Positions 1-6,367 of a stretch of 12,601 bases of DNA are shown here, one piece after another (position 1 is the first letter of the stretch; the number at the start of each line of letters is the position of its first letter). Location: positions 1 to 12,601 of the forward strand of contig CAZYQI010000058.1 in assembly GCA_964649745.1 (NCBI GenBank), in the 5' to 3' direction. The notes under the pieces were generated by a model. The model saw only the letters and a list, made by a program, of their open reading frames with translations. It was not told the DNA's origin and did no database searches. A program made the position numbers and the translations under genes. Source of the DNA: CAZEHS01 sp964649745 (GTDB lineage: Bacteria; Bacillota; Clostridia; Peptostreptococcales; Acidaminobacteraceae).

Positions 1-46
1 AGCTGGTGCTAATGTTTTGGCTATTTTGGGACATAATCAAAAATGC

Positions 47-74
47 TTGACACGCTTTTTCTGAAAATTATAAT
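47..74 (+). promoter_or_regulatory. Perfect-consensus sigma-A promoter
   Basis: TTGACA at 47-52 and TATAAT at 69-74 are separated by 16 bases, so both hexamers match the housekeeping sigma-A consensus exactly. The surrounding DNA (1-120) is about 33% G+C by count, far below the neighbouring genes. Transcription would start near 81 and run right, through the hairpin repeat at 129-312 and then antisense to the 3' end of ribH. I see no plus-strand gene for it to serve in this window. It could be left over from a lost gene or mobile element, or drive a small RNA. Activity is inferred only. Confidence 0.5.
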
Positions 75-128
75 TCTTTGGGAATGGTTAAAATCGTTTT
101 GTACAGAAACCAAGACTACAACCCTTTG

Positions 129-312
129 CCACAGATGTCGCAGATGAAGGGCGATGGGTATATGCCTTCCTCCGGGAGGAAGGTGGCAGCGAAGCTGACG
201 GAAGGAGAGTGCGAGCCGCAAATTTACATCACGCATTCTCCCCCTGTCACTCCGTGACATCCCCCTCCGAGAGGGAGGCGAACCTATTGCCCTTCATCTG
301 CGACATCTGCGG
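129..312. repeat. Long imperfect inverted repeat (MITE-like element)
   Basis: The outer 24 bases at 129-152 and 289-312 are inverted copies with one mismatch. Complementarity continues inward, less perfectly, to 213 on the left and 232 on the right, leaving a loop of about 18 bases (214-231). It also extends weakly outward to about 119. The left arm contains the GCAGCGAAGCTGACGGA-type motif and the right arm a CACTCCGTGACA motif; I recall similar motifs in interspersed hairpin repeats of Clostridia genomes, but could not search. There is no credible ORF inside and I could not identify a target-site duplication. It lies 35 bases beyond the ribH stop. As RNA it would fold strongly on either strand. 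On the plus strand it is followed by a T-rich stretch (about 319-344); on the minus strand there is no T run, so it is not a typical terminator for the rib operon. Confidence 0.75.
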
Positions 313-346
313 CTAGAGGTTTTCATTCTTCTTCGTTTTTATTTCC

Positions 347-811
347 CTACGCCATTTCCCTAAACAGGTTCACCATCTCAATAGCCGTGGCCGCGGCATC
401 GAAACCCTTATTTCCCGCTTTTACGCCTGCTCGCTCCAGTGCCTGCTCGATGGTATCTGTTGTGAGGACGCCGAAAATCACAGGAAGGTCCGTTTCCAAG
501 GACACCGACGCCACCCCCTTTGAAACCTCGGCGGCAACATAGTCGAAATGGGGTGTGGAGCCCCGGATAACCGCTCCCAGACAGATGACGGCATCATACT
601 TGCCGCTCCTGGCCATGCGCCGTGCAGCCAGGGGCAGCTCATAGGCTCCCGGCACCCATGCCAGAGTGATATCCCCTTCATCCGCTCCGTGACGCACAAG
701 GCCGTCTATGGCCCCTCCCACCAATTTGGATACAATCAGCTCGTTGAACCGGCTTGCTACGATTCCCACCTTCATCCCGCTGCCAATCAGTTTACCTTCC
801 ATCGTGTTCAT
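347..811 (-). CDS. ribH: 6,7-dimethyl-8-ribityllumazine synthase
   Basis: Lumazine synthase condenses 5-amino-6-ribitylamino-uracil with 3,4-dihydroxy-2-butanone 4-phosphate to give the lumazine used by riboflavin synthase. It is cytoplasmic, usually as a pentamer or 60-mer capsid. The 154-residue length is normal. Visible family motifs are ASRFNE near residue 20 (ring-stacking Phe22), VPGAYELP at 53-60, and AVIRGSTPHFDY at 80-91, whose His88 matches the catalytic His. FGVLT and KAGNKG follow near the C-terminus. The ATG at 811 is preceded by GAGGAGG six bases upstream, inside the end of ribBA, and the two genes overlap by 20 bases, so coupled translation is likely. A second ATG three codons in is too far from that site. 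It is the last gene of the rib operon, and no classical terminator follows its stop, only the hairpin repeat. Confidence 0.97.
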   Translation of the reverse strand: MNTMEGKLIGSGMKVGIVASRFNELIVSKLVGGAIDGLVRHGADEGDITLAWVPGAYELPLAARRMARSGKYDAVICLGAVIRGSTPHFDYVAAEVSKGVASVSLETDLPVIFGVLTTDTIEQALERAGVKAGNKGFDAAATAIEMVNLFREMA

Positions 812-2015
812 ATTGCGCCTCCTCTTTCAGCATCATATGGCCCATTTTTTCTGCCTTTGTGTTCAGATATCTGCGGTTCTCATCATGAAATTCCGGTTCC
901 AAAGGAACCCTTTCAGCTACGGTGAGGCCAAAGCCCTCCAGTCCGGTGATCTTCCGGGGATTATTGGTCATGATTCGAAGGGATTTCACACCCAGGTCCC
1001 TGAGGATGGCCGCGCCTACTCCGTAATCCCGTTTGTCCGCCTCGAAGCCCAGGGCCAGATTCGCTTCCACCGTATCCAGCCCCTTATCCTGCAGGGCATA
1101 AGCCTTCAGCTTGTTGATCAGCCCGATGCCCCGCCCCTCCTGCCTCAGGTATACGATGACGCCGCTGCCGCTGTGAACTACTCTTTCCATGGCCCGGTGC
1201 AGTTGTTCCCCGCAGTCGCACCGGAGGGAACCGAACACATCCCCGGTAAGGCATTCCGAGTGAACCCGGACCAGGACCGGCTCCTCGGGATTCAGTTCTC
1301 CGTATACCAGGGCCACATGATGCTCCCCGGTGATGCGATTCTCATACCCCATCATTTTGAACGTTCCATGGGGTGTCGGCAGGGTGGTTTCCGTGGCCCG
1401 CTGCATGATGGGATCGTGCCGGAGCCGGTAGGAAATAAGGTCGGCAATGGTGATAAGCTTCAGCCCATGGGTCCCTGAAAACGGAACAAGGTCCGGAAGC
1501 CTGGCCATGGTGCCGTCCTCCTTAAGGATCTCACAGATGACGCCGACGGGCTGAAGCCCCGCCAAACGGGTGAGATCCACCGCCGCCTCCGTATGGCCGG
1601 GACGAACCAATACCCCGCCTTCCCGGGCCGCCAGAGGAAAGATGTGGCCGGGCCGTCGGAAGGCATGGGCCTCCGCCCCGGTATCCGCCAACCGATTCAG
1701 GGTCATGGAACGCTCCGCCGCCGAAATTCCCGTGGTGGTTTCCGCCGCATCCACTGAAACGGTGAACGCCGTCTGATGGGGATCGGTATTCCGTGGCACC
1801 ATGGTTCCGATTTCCATGCGGCTCAAGGCTTCCTTGGTGGCCGGGGCGCAGATAAGCCCCCTTCCATGGGTCGCCATGAAATTGACGGCCTCAGGGGTTG
1901 CCATTTCCGCCGCCATCAGAAGATCTCCTTCGTTTTCCCGGTCCTCGTCATCCACCACAACAATCATCTCCCCGGCCCTAAGGGCTTCCAAGGCCTCTTC
2001 AATCCTGTTGAACAT
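792..2015 (-). CDS. ribBA: Bifunctional DHBP synthase / GTP cyclohydrolase II
   Basis: The fused enzyme supplies both riboflavin precursors. The N-terminal half makes 3,4-dihydroxy-2-butanone 4-phosphate from ribulose 5-phosphate; the C-terminal half opens GTP. The 407 residues are typical of RibBA. The DHBP synthase half (about 1-200) shows the acidic loop DDEDRENEGD at 22-31, RPGHIFPL at 121-128 and GHTEA at 140-144. The cyclohydrolase half (about 205-407) shows HSECLTGDVFGSLRCDC at 252-268, whose Cys255, Cys266 and Cys268 are the zinc ligands, then RQEGRGIGL at 291-299 and a DTVEAN motif. The start at ATG 2015 is chosen because AGGAGG lies seven bases before it. The frame stays open further upstream, but that stretch overlaps ribE and lacks family similarity. 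Its start lies 11 bases after the ribE stop, and its stop lies 20 bases inside ribH. Both active sites look intact. Confidence 0.97.
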   Translation of the reverse strand: MFNRIEEALEALRAGEMIVVVDDEDRENEGDLLMAAEMATPEAVNFMATHGRGLICAPATKEALSRMEIGTMVPRNTDPHQTAFTVSVDAAETTTGISAAERSMTLNRLADTGAEAHAFRRPGHIFPLAAREGGVLVRPGHTEAAVDLTRLAGLQPVGVICEILKEDGTMARLPDLVPFSGTHGLKLITIADLISYRLRHDPIMQRATETTLPTPHGTFKMMGYENRITGEHHVALVYGELNPEEPVLVRVHSECLTGDVFGSLRCDCGEQLHRAMERVVHSGSGVIVYLRQEGRGIGLINKLKAYALQDKGLDTVEANLALGFEADKRDYGVGAAILRDLGVKSLRIMTNNPRKITGLEGFGLTVAERVPLEPEFHDENRRYLNTKAEKMGHMMLKEEAQYEHDGR

Positions 2016-2026
2016 GTTTTTTCCTC

Positions 2027-2665
2027 CTAATATCCCAAAGATGCCAACCGCTCCAACGTAAGACTGCCTGTATCCTCCTGCCGCATCAGAAGCCGCTCCA
2101 TGTAGCGTGCCAGAAGATCGCATTCAAGATTGACTGCCTGTCCCGCTCGCAACCCCTGTAATGACGTAACGCCCTGGGTATGGGGGATAAGTCCGATTTC
2201 AAAGCCTTTTTCCGTAAGCCTCTGTATGGTCAGACTCACCCCATCCAAGGCCACCGAACCCTTCAGGGCCAGGTATCGTTTGAGCTCCTCAGGAGCATCA
2301 AAACCAACCGACCAGGCCTCCCCTACGGGCTTTATCGCCGTAACCCGGGCGATACCATCCACATGTCCGCTGACGATATGACCACCGAGACGATCCTGCA
2401 GGCGAAGAGCCCGCTCCAGATTCACAGAGGCTCCCAGGGGCAAAGCCCCCAAGGTGGTACTGTCCAGAGTGGCCTTCATCACATCCGCCGTGAACCCCCT
2501 TGCATCGAAGGCGGTGACCGTAAGGCATACCCCATTTACAGCCACGCTGTCTCCCTGCTTTAAATCTCCCAAGATACCACTGCAGGCAATCTTAAGGGAG
2601 CCCCCCTTGGTTCCCGACTGCCGGGCTTCCAGCTTCCCCACCGCTTCAATCAATCCAGTGAACAT
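2027..2665 (-). CDS. ribE: Riboflavin synthase, alpha subunit
   Basis: This trimeric cytoplasmic enzyme dismutates two molecules of 6,7-dimethyl-8-ribityllumazine to riboflavin plus the pyrimidine returned to RibH. The 212 residues form two lumazine-binding repeats. The first begins MFTGLIEAVG, which is the conserved N-terminus, with GDSVAVNGVCLTV at 38-50. RLGGHIVSGHVDG at 92-104 begins the second, which carries KGSVALDGVSLTI at 135-147 and IGLIPHT at 157-163. The C-terminal helix contains NLECDLLARYMERL. The ATG at 2665 has AAGGAGG eight bases upstream, and that site lies in the last codons of ribD, whose stop is only two bases away. This strongly suggests translational coupling. The next gene, ribBA, has its ribosome binding site overlapping this gene's stop region. 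The C-terminal tail after about residue 195 is poorly conserved in the family. Confidence 0.96.
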   Translation of the reverse strand: MFTGLIEAVGKLEARQSGTKGGSLKIACSGILGDLKQGDSVAVNGVCLTVTAFDARGFTADVMKATLDSTTLGALPLGASVNLERALRLQDRLGGHIVSGHVDGIARVTAIKPVGEAWSVGFDAPEELKRYLALKGSVALDGVSLTIQRLTEKGFEIGLIPHTQGVTSLQGLRAGQAVNLECDLLARYMERLLMRQEDTGSLTLERLASLGY

Positions 2666-2667
2666 CT

Positions 2668-3789
2668 CTATTCCTCCTTTTCGAACCTCGGAGTACCCGT
2701 GATCAAGATGTCCGGGCCCAATTTCTCCGTTGTACGGTCTGTCAGCTCCACCGCATGAGCCATCTGAGTCCGGCCTTCACCGCCAACCGGCCCCGGAGCT
2801 GCGCTTCCTCCGATCAACCTCGGCGCGACAAAGGCATAAACCCGGTCTACCAGCCCCCCGTCCAGAAGGCTGCCATGTACTGCCGCTCCGCCTTCCGCCA
2901 GGACGCTGTCGCAGCCCTGTAAGCCCAGATATCCCAACAGCTCCCTCAAATCCACAGGACCGTTCCCCCTGCCGCTCCGCCAGATGTGTACCCCTCTTTT
3001 TTCAAGCTGTGCAGCCTTATCCCGATTCATATCCTCTGAGGTTGCCAGCAGGGTCTGCTGGTTGCGCTGATTCTGAAACACCTTGGCGGACAGCGGAACC
3101 CGGCCCTGTGGATCCAGCACTACCCGCAAGGGTTGCTTCTTTTCTCCCTCCCAGTCCCTGACCGATAGCTCCGGATCATCGGCCAGAACCGTTTTGCACC
3201 CCACCATAACGGCTCCCATCTGCTGGCGAAGGGCATGCACCCGTCCCCTTGCCTCCGGCCCCGTTATCCATCGGGAATCCCCTGTAACTGTGGCAATTCG
3301 GCCATCCAGAGTCATGGCGTATTTCATGACGACCAGGGGCCTTTGATGCGTTACCCAATGGATGAAGATTTCATTCAGCCTTGCCGCTTCCCCCTGGAGA
3401 AGCCCCCCTTGTACCGTTACACCTGCTTCTGCCAGCCTCCGGGCGCCACCGCCGGCAACCGGGTTGGGGTCTCCCACGGCATACACCACCCGACTTACCC
3501 GCTTTCGGATGATCAGCTCTGAGCAAGGAGGAGTCTTTCCTGTATGGTTGCAGGGCTCCAGGTTCACATACAACGTCGCTCCTATGGCATTTTCAAGCTT
3601 CTTAAGGGCCATGGCCTCGGCATGATCCTCCCCGTACCGCCTGTGCCAGCCTTCCGCAATGATCCGCCCATCCCGCGCCACCACACAGCCCACCATGGGA
3701 TTGGGATTTGTAAGGCCCAGCCCCCGCTTCGCCAGTTCCAGCGCACGGCCCATGAACTCATGATCCTGTTCTGTAAAGTGATTGTCCAT
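2668..3789 (-). CDS. ribD: Bifunctional riboflavin deaminase/reductase RibD
   Basis: RibD carries out the second and third steps of the GTP branch: deamination of the pyrimidine and NADPH-dependent reduction of the ribosyl side chain. With 373 residues it is of normal size. The N-terminal deaminase (about 5-145) has NPNPMVG at 28-34 and the zinc site formed by HAEA (His56, Glu58) and PCNHTGKTPPC (Cys80 and Cys89). The reductase half (about 150-373) begins MKYAMTLDGRIAT, then SRWITG, VGCKTVLADDPELSVR and a late LAEGGAAVHGSLL nucleotide-binding segment. The start at ATG 3789 is preferred because AGGAGG lies eight bases before it. An ATG two codons earlier is only two bases from that site, and the longer reading frame runs into the leader terminator. 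It is the first gene of the rib operon, directly under the FMN riboswitch and its terminators. Confidence 0.96.
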   Translation of the reverse strand: MDNHFTEQDHEFMGRALELAKRGLGLTNPNPMVGCVVARDGRIIAEGWHRRYGEDHAEAMALKKLENAIGATLYVNLEPCNHTGKTPPCSELIIRKRVSRVVYAVGDPNPVAGGGARRLAEAGVTVQGGLLQGEAARLNEIFIHWVTHQRPLVVMKYAMTLDGRIATVTGDSRWITGPEARGRVHALRQQMGAVMVGCKTVLADDPELSVRDWEGEKKQPLRVVLDPQGRVPLSAKVFQNQRNQQTLLATSEDMNRDKAAQLEKRGVHIWRSGRGNGPVDLRELLGYLGLQGCDSVLAEGGAAVHGSLLDGGLVDRVYAFVAPRLIGGSAAPGPVGGEGRTQMAHAVELTDRTTEKLGPDILITGTPRFEKEE

Positions 3790-3831
3790 CTGCATTCCCT
3801 CCTGAAAGCCGCGCATAATCCATCCCCGTTC

Positions 3832-3867
3832 AAAAAAACAACGCCCTGGCAGTGACACCAAGGCGTT
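3832..3867 (-). terminator. Second leader terminator before ribD
   Basis: On the minus strand a 10-base-pair stem (arms 3858-3867 and 3840-3849, one G-U pair) encloses an eight-base loop and is followed by seven consecutive T at 3838-3832. This is a textbook intrinsic terminator. It lies about 45 bases before the ribD start and leaves the ribosome binding site free, pointing to control of transcription rather than translation. Its sequence resembles the first leader terminator: both carry a C-Y-TTGGTGT/CCTGGTGT-like ascending arm and a GCCAGGG descending arm. Confidence 0.85.
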
Positions 3868-3884
3868 GGATAATGGCATGACGG

Positions 3885-3923
3885 GATGAAGACACCTCTT
3901 TTTCTGAGGGGTCCCATTTCATC
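3885..3923 (-). other. Bulged hairpin between the two leader terminators
   Basis: Between the terminators, GATGAA (minus strand 3923-3918) pairs with TTCATC (3890-3885). Inside it GACCCCTC pairs with GAGGTGTC with one mismatch around an AGAAAAA loop. A four-base bulge separates the two stems. It begins directly after the T run of the first terminator. It has no T run of its own. It may simply keep the two terminators apart or be part of the alternative leader fold; no function is claimed. Confidence 0.5.
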
Positions 3924-3953
3924 AAAAAACCCTGGCGTCAAAAAACACCAGGG
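3924..3953 (-). terminator. First leader terminator after the FMN riboswitch
   Basis: On the minus strand CCCTGGTG (3953-3946) pairs with CGCCAGGG (3937-3930), eight pairs including one U-G, around an eight-base U-rich loop, followed by six T at 3929-3924. It starts about 35 bases after the 3' strand of riboswitch stem P1. It is the best candidate for the FMN-controlled terminator: the ascending arm contains GCCCTG, complementary to the CAGGGC of the riboswitch 5' region, a possible six-pair antiterminator contact. Confidence 0.88.
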
Positions 3954-3986
3954 CAAAAGCAGCGCAAAAATACATGGACTATGCGC

Positions 3987-4099
3987 GTTCTTCTTCCATC
4001 CAGACTATACTGTCGGCTTTGGATTCTCACCAAATCAACCGCATGAAGCGGCTCGCGGGCTATACCGCCGGTCGGGAACTTCCCCCCGCCCTGAAGAAC
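3987..4099 (-). ncRNA. FMN riboswitch (RFN element)
   Basis: Read on the minus strand, the segment carries the conserved RFN blocks in order: GTTCTTCAGGGCGG at the 5' end, TTCCCGACCGGCGGTA, AGCCCGCGAGCC, a variable hairpin, GATTTGGTGAGAATCC, AAAGCCGACAGTATAGTC, and TGGATGGAAGAAGAAC. Stem P1 forms between 4099-4093 and 3993-3987 (seven pairs). RFN elements bind flavin mononucleotide and, in Firmicutes, then favour a downstream terminator so that rib gene expression falls when FMN is plentiful. Here the position just after the operon promoter and before two intrinsic terminators fits that transcriptional mechanism. The exact antiterminator pairing is not resolved by eye. Confidence 0.96.
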
Positions 4100-4120
4100 A
4101 TCGTTTATTCAATTGACTAA

Positions 4121-4149
4121 AAAGTACCACGGATTTTCCGGCTTGTCAA
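4121..4149 (-). promoter_or_regulatory. Riboflavin operon promoter
   Basis: On the minus strand a perfect TTGACA (4149-4144) is followed after 17 bases by TACTTT (4126-4121), with an extended -10 TGG just before it. Transcription would start near 4114, about 15 bases before the riboswitch begins, which is the expected layout. It lies only 22 bases downstream of the exporter stop codon, and no terminator separates them. Some transcripts of the exporter may therefore read into the riboswitch leader. Confidence 0.7.
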
Positions 4150-4171
4150 TCCCGGCTGCAGGTCAACCGGA

Positions 4172-4792
4172 TCATCCGATGAGTCTTTCCTGTATAAGGG
4201 TCCATGCCAGCGACAGGCCGTAGAGGATAACAACAGACCCGCAGACACAATTGATGCCCTTCTGAACCTTGGCCGTAAAATGTTTTTTGCCCATGCTCAC
4301 CAAGGTTGTGATCCCGCTGAACCATACCATGGAGGCCATGCAGACACCGACAAACACAATCACTGCCTGCTCGGCGGGCATAGAGGCTCTGAATCCCCCT
4401 ACAAACATGGTTCCGTCGATCAATGCCTGTGGATTCAACCAGGTTACGACAAAACACGTCGCAGCGATTTTCGACAGTGGCCTGTTAACGTCTGCCCCCT
4501 CCAAAATCTGAGGCGTAGAACGTATCAAGCCAATCCCGATCCATACCACTGCCACCGAGCCGACCCCCAAAAGAAGGAGCCTCGCCATGGGAAACGCCTC
4601 CACCAAGGTTCCCACACCGAGATAGCAGGCCAATGCCAGTGTAAGATCAAAAAATGTTGTTATCAGAGCTACCTGATAAGCTCGGCCTCTACTAAGGGTT
4701 GCAGCCGATTGGATGACATATGAATTCTGCATACCTATGGGTGCCACATAGGCCAGACCCAGCAGAAATCCCTGTGCAAGTGATTGAACCAT
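4172..4792 (-). CDS. LysE/ArgO-type amino acid exporter
   Basis: This is a small membrane exporter of the LysE/ArgO/RhtB superfamily, whose members expel basic amino acids, homoserine, threonine or other amino acids using the proton gradient. The 206 residues are mostly hydrophobic, with about six membrane segments. The N-terminal APIGMQNSYV (residues 17-26) matches the family's PIGxQN signature, and WLNPQALIDGTMFVGG matches the second conserved loop. The ATG at 4792 is chosen because AGGAGG lies five bases upstream; an in-frame ATG six codons earlier has no such site. It lies 96 bases downstream of the mocR stop codon, and direct repeats and a possible promoter fill that gap. MocR regulators next to exporter genes are a known arrangement, so regulation by that neighbour is likely. 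The substrate cannot be read from the sequence. Confidence 0.88.
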   Translation of the reverse strand: MVQSLAQGFLLGLAYVAPIGMQNSYVIQSAATLSRGRAYQVALITTFFDLTLALACYLGVGTLVEAFPMARLLLLGVGSVAVVWIGIGLIRSTPQILEGADVNRPLSKIAATCFVVTWLNPQALIDGTMFVGGFRASMPAEQAVIVFVGVCMASMVWFSGITTLVSMGKKHFTAKVQKGINCVCGSVVILYGLSLAWTLIQERLIG

Positions 4793-4830
4793 CTCTTCCT
4801 CCTGAACCATAATTTACTGACTGAGTTCAG

Positions 4831-4860
4831 TATGTACCCGGAGGCTTGGGTTTTTCCCAA
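4831..4860 (-). promoter_or_regulatory. Possible exporter promoter
   Basis: On the minus strand TTGGGA (4860-4855) and TACATA (4836-4831) are 18 bases apart. A start near 4824 would leave a leader of about 30 bases before the exporter ATG. Neither hexamer is close to consensus, which would fit a promoter that needs an activator. The -35 overlaps the promoter-proximal copy of the CCCAACCAAT direct repeat. Confidence 0.3.
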
Positions 4861-4889
4861 CCAATTACAGGCTATCTTCCCCAACCAAT
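4856..4889. promoter_or_regulatory. Direct repeats, candidate MocR operator
   Basis: CCCAACCAAT occurs at 4856-4865 and again, identically, at 4880-4889, with a 24-base repeat period. The second copy touches the first base of the mocR stop codon triplet. MocR-family proteins studied so far (for example GabR and PdxR) recognise direct repeats. The position just upstream of the exporter makes these a natural binding-site candidate for the adjacent regulator. Binding is inferred, not shown. Confidence 0.45.
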
Positions 4890-6367
4890 CATTCTTTTTG
4901 TCGTTCCTCTACCAGCTCCGCCAGCTGTGCGATGCCTTTTTCCAATTCCTCCGGGGAGGCATAGGCATATGACAGGCGCAAATTGGAGGAGGTTTCCTCT
5001 TCGTACAAATAGCCGGGATTCAGCAGAATATTCCGTTTTAGCGCCCTTTCAAAGAGCGGTTGCAGGGGTATCCGCTTCTTCAGTCTCAGCCAGATATAGA
5101 AGCCCCCGGTGGGTTTGTCCCAAACAGCCAGATCCCTGAAATGAAGGTCCAGAGCAGCTAAGGCCCTTTCCCGTCTCAGCCTCAGCTCTTGCCGGACCAT
5201 TTCGGTATGCTGATCATACAGACCACTGCCAAGCCACTCTGCAAGGGCCCATTGGGACAGGGAGCTGGAGCCGTAATCCGTCTGCATCTTGATATCGGCC
5301 AACCGCTCAACCACCGCTTCTGATCCGATGACCCAACCAATCCGAAGACCGGGGGCCAGGGATTTTGAGACGCTGCCCAAATAGATGACGTTGCCGTACC
5401 GATCCAAGGCTTTTATAGGCACCGGCGGCTTCTCCTCCAGCCACAGATCCCTGTATATGTCGTCCTCAACGATGGGGATCCGTTCTGTTTGGCACATATC
5501 CAAAAGCGCCCGCCGTCTTTCCAGGGGCATGGTGATGCCGGTGGGATTGTGATAGGTGGGGATGGTGTAGAGGAAAGGGGTTTCTTTGGCCCTTATGGCT
5601 TTTTTCAGACCAGAGAGCATCAGTCCCGATGAATCCATGGGGATACCCTTCAGGTGCATGCCGGAGGACTGGAACACCTTCAGGGACTGCAGATAGGAGG
5701 GCTGTTCGGTGAGTATGGTAGATCCATGAGGGGTGATGCCCATGGAAATCAGCTGCAATGCCTGCAGAGCTCCGGTGGTGATTATCACCTGTGACGGCGT
5801 GGCCTGTATTCCCAAATCCATCGCCCGTTTACACAGGATTTCCCGCAGCTCCAGAAGGCCTCTTCCCTCAAGGTAGTTGAGATCGGGAATCCGGTCTGCA
5901 GTCCTGTGCAGCACTTCCTGAAGCATCCTGGCAGGGTACAGCGAGGGCGTCAGCTCCCCGGTGCCCAACCGGATAATCCCCGGCTCGAATTCATAGCGGT
6001 TGATGGCCTGCACCGTTGGCTGATTGGGGGTATGCAACCCCCTTCCGATATAACGGTTCCAGTTGGTGCCGGCACCTCCGGCAAACAGAGCCCAGGTGTT
6101 GTTTGCCACCTGTATGCCGCTGCCGGTGCGGGATACGAGAATTCCCTCCGCCTTAAGCTCCTCCAGAGCTTCGATAAGCGTGCTGCGATTAATGCCCCAG
6201 GTTTCCGCCAGCTGACGCTGTGACGGCAGCCGTTGCCCCGGGGGCCAGTCTCCCTGGGCAACGCAGTCCCGAATATGGCGACGGATCTGTTCGTAGAGGG
6301 GTAATGGATTTTCCGAGTCCGGTCGCCACTCCCTGCTGAAATTACCCATGCTTTTCTTCTGAGCCAT
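4889..6367 (-). CDS. MocR-type GntR/aminotransferase-like transcription regulator
   Basis: This is a PLP-dependent MocR regulator (also called PdxR/GabR type), 492 residues. An N-terminal GntR winged helix (about 20-90) shows PLPLYEQIRRHIRD, LPSQRQLAETWGINRSTL and GIQV. It is joined by a linker to a fold-type-I aminotransferase-like domain (about 130-490). PLP-site residues are present: YHNPTG at 272-277, EDDIY at 301-305, SVSKSLAPGLRIGW with the lysine at 335, and a C-terminal NLRLSYA whose Arg should hold a carboxylate. Such proteins sense amino acids, GABA or PLP rather than catalysing turnover. The start at ATG 6367 is picked because GGAGGG lies just before it; longer in-frame starts lack one. 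It overlaps the end of hnh by 26 bases, so the two are probably co-translated. A likely target is the downstream exporter. The ligand is unknown. Confidence 0.92.
   Translation of the reverse strand: MAQKKSMGNFSREWRPDSENPLPLYEQIRRHIRDCVAQGDWPPGQRLPSQRQLAETWGINRSTLIEALEELKAEGILVSRTGSGIQVANNTWALFAGGAGTNWNRYIGRGLHTPNQPTVQAINRYEFEPGIIRLGTGELTPSLYPARMLQEVLHRTADRIPDLNYLEGRGLLELREILCKRAMDLGIQATPSQVIITTGALQALQLISMGITPHGSTILTEQPSYLQSLKVFQSSGMHLKGIPMDSSGLMLSGLKKAIRAKETPFLYTIPTYHNPTGITMPLERRRALLDMCQTERIPIVEDDIYRDLWLEEKPPVPIKALDRYGNVIYLGSVSKSLAPGLRIGWVIGSEAVVERLADIKMQTDYGSSSLSQWALAEWLGSGLYDQHTEMVRQELRLRRERALAALDLHFRDLAVWDKPTGGFYIWLRLKKRIPLQPLFERALKRNILLNPGYLYEEETSSNLRLSYAYASPEELEKGIAQLAELVEERQKE

Noticed and set aside
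21..260. 79-residue minus-strand open frame through the hairpin repeat
   Set aside because: It reads through the inverted-repeat arms, has no ribosome binding site that I recognise and no similarity to a known protein.
708..1478. 256-residue plus-strand open frame opposite ribH and ribBA
   Set aside because: Entirely antisense to conserved rib genes, with no recognisable domain; a codon-bias shadow.
2016..2123. 36 extra N-terminal codons for ribBA
   Set aside because: They overlap ribE, match no RibBA family sequence, and the ATG at 2015 has an ideal AGGAGG site.
3790..3879. 30 extra N-terminal codons for ribD
   Set aside because: They would translate the leader terminator hairpin, and the AGGAGG site fits the ATG at 3789.
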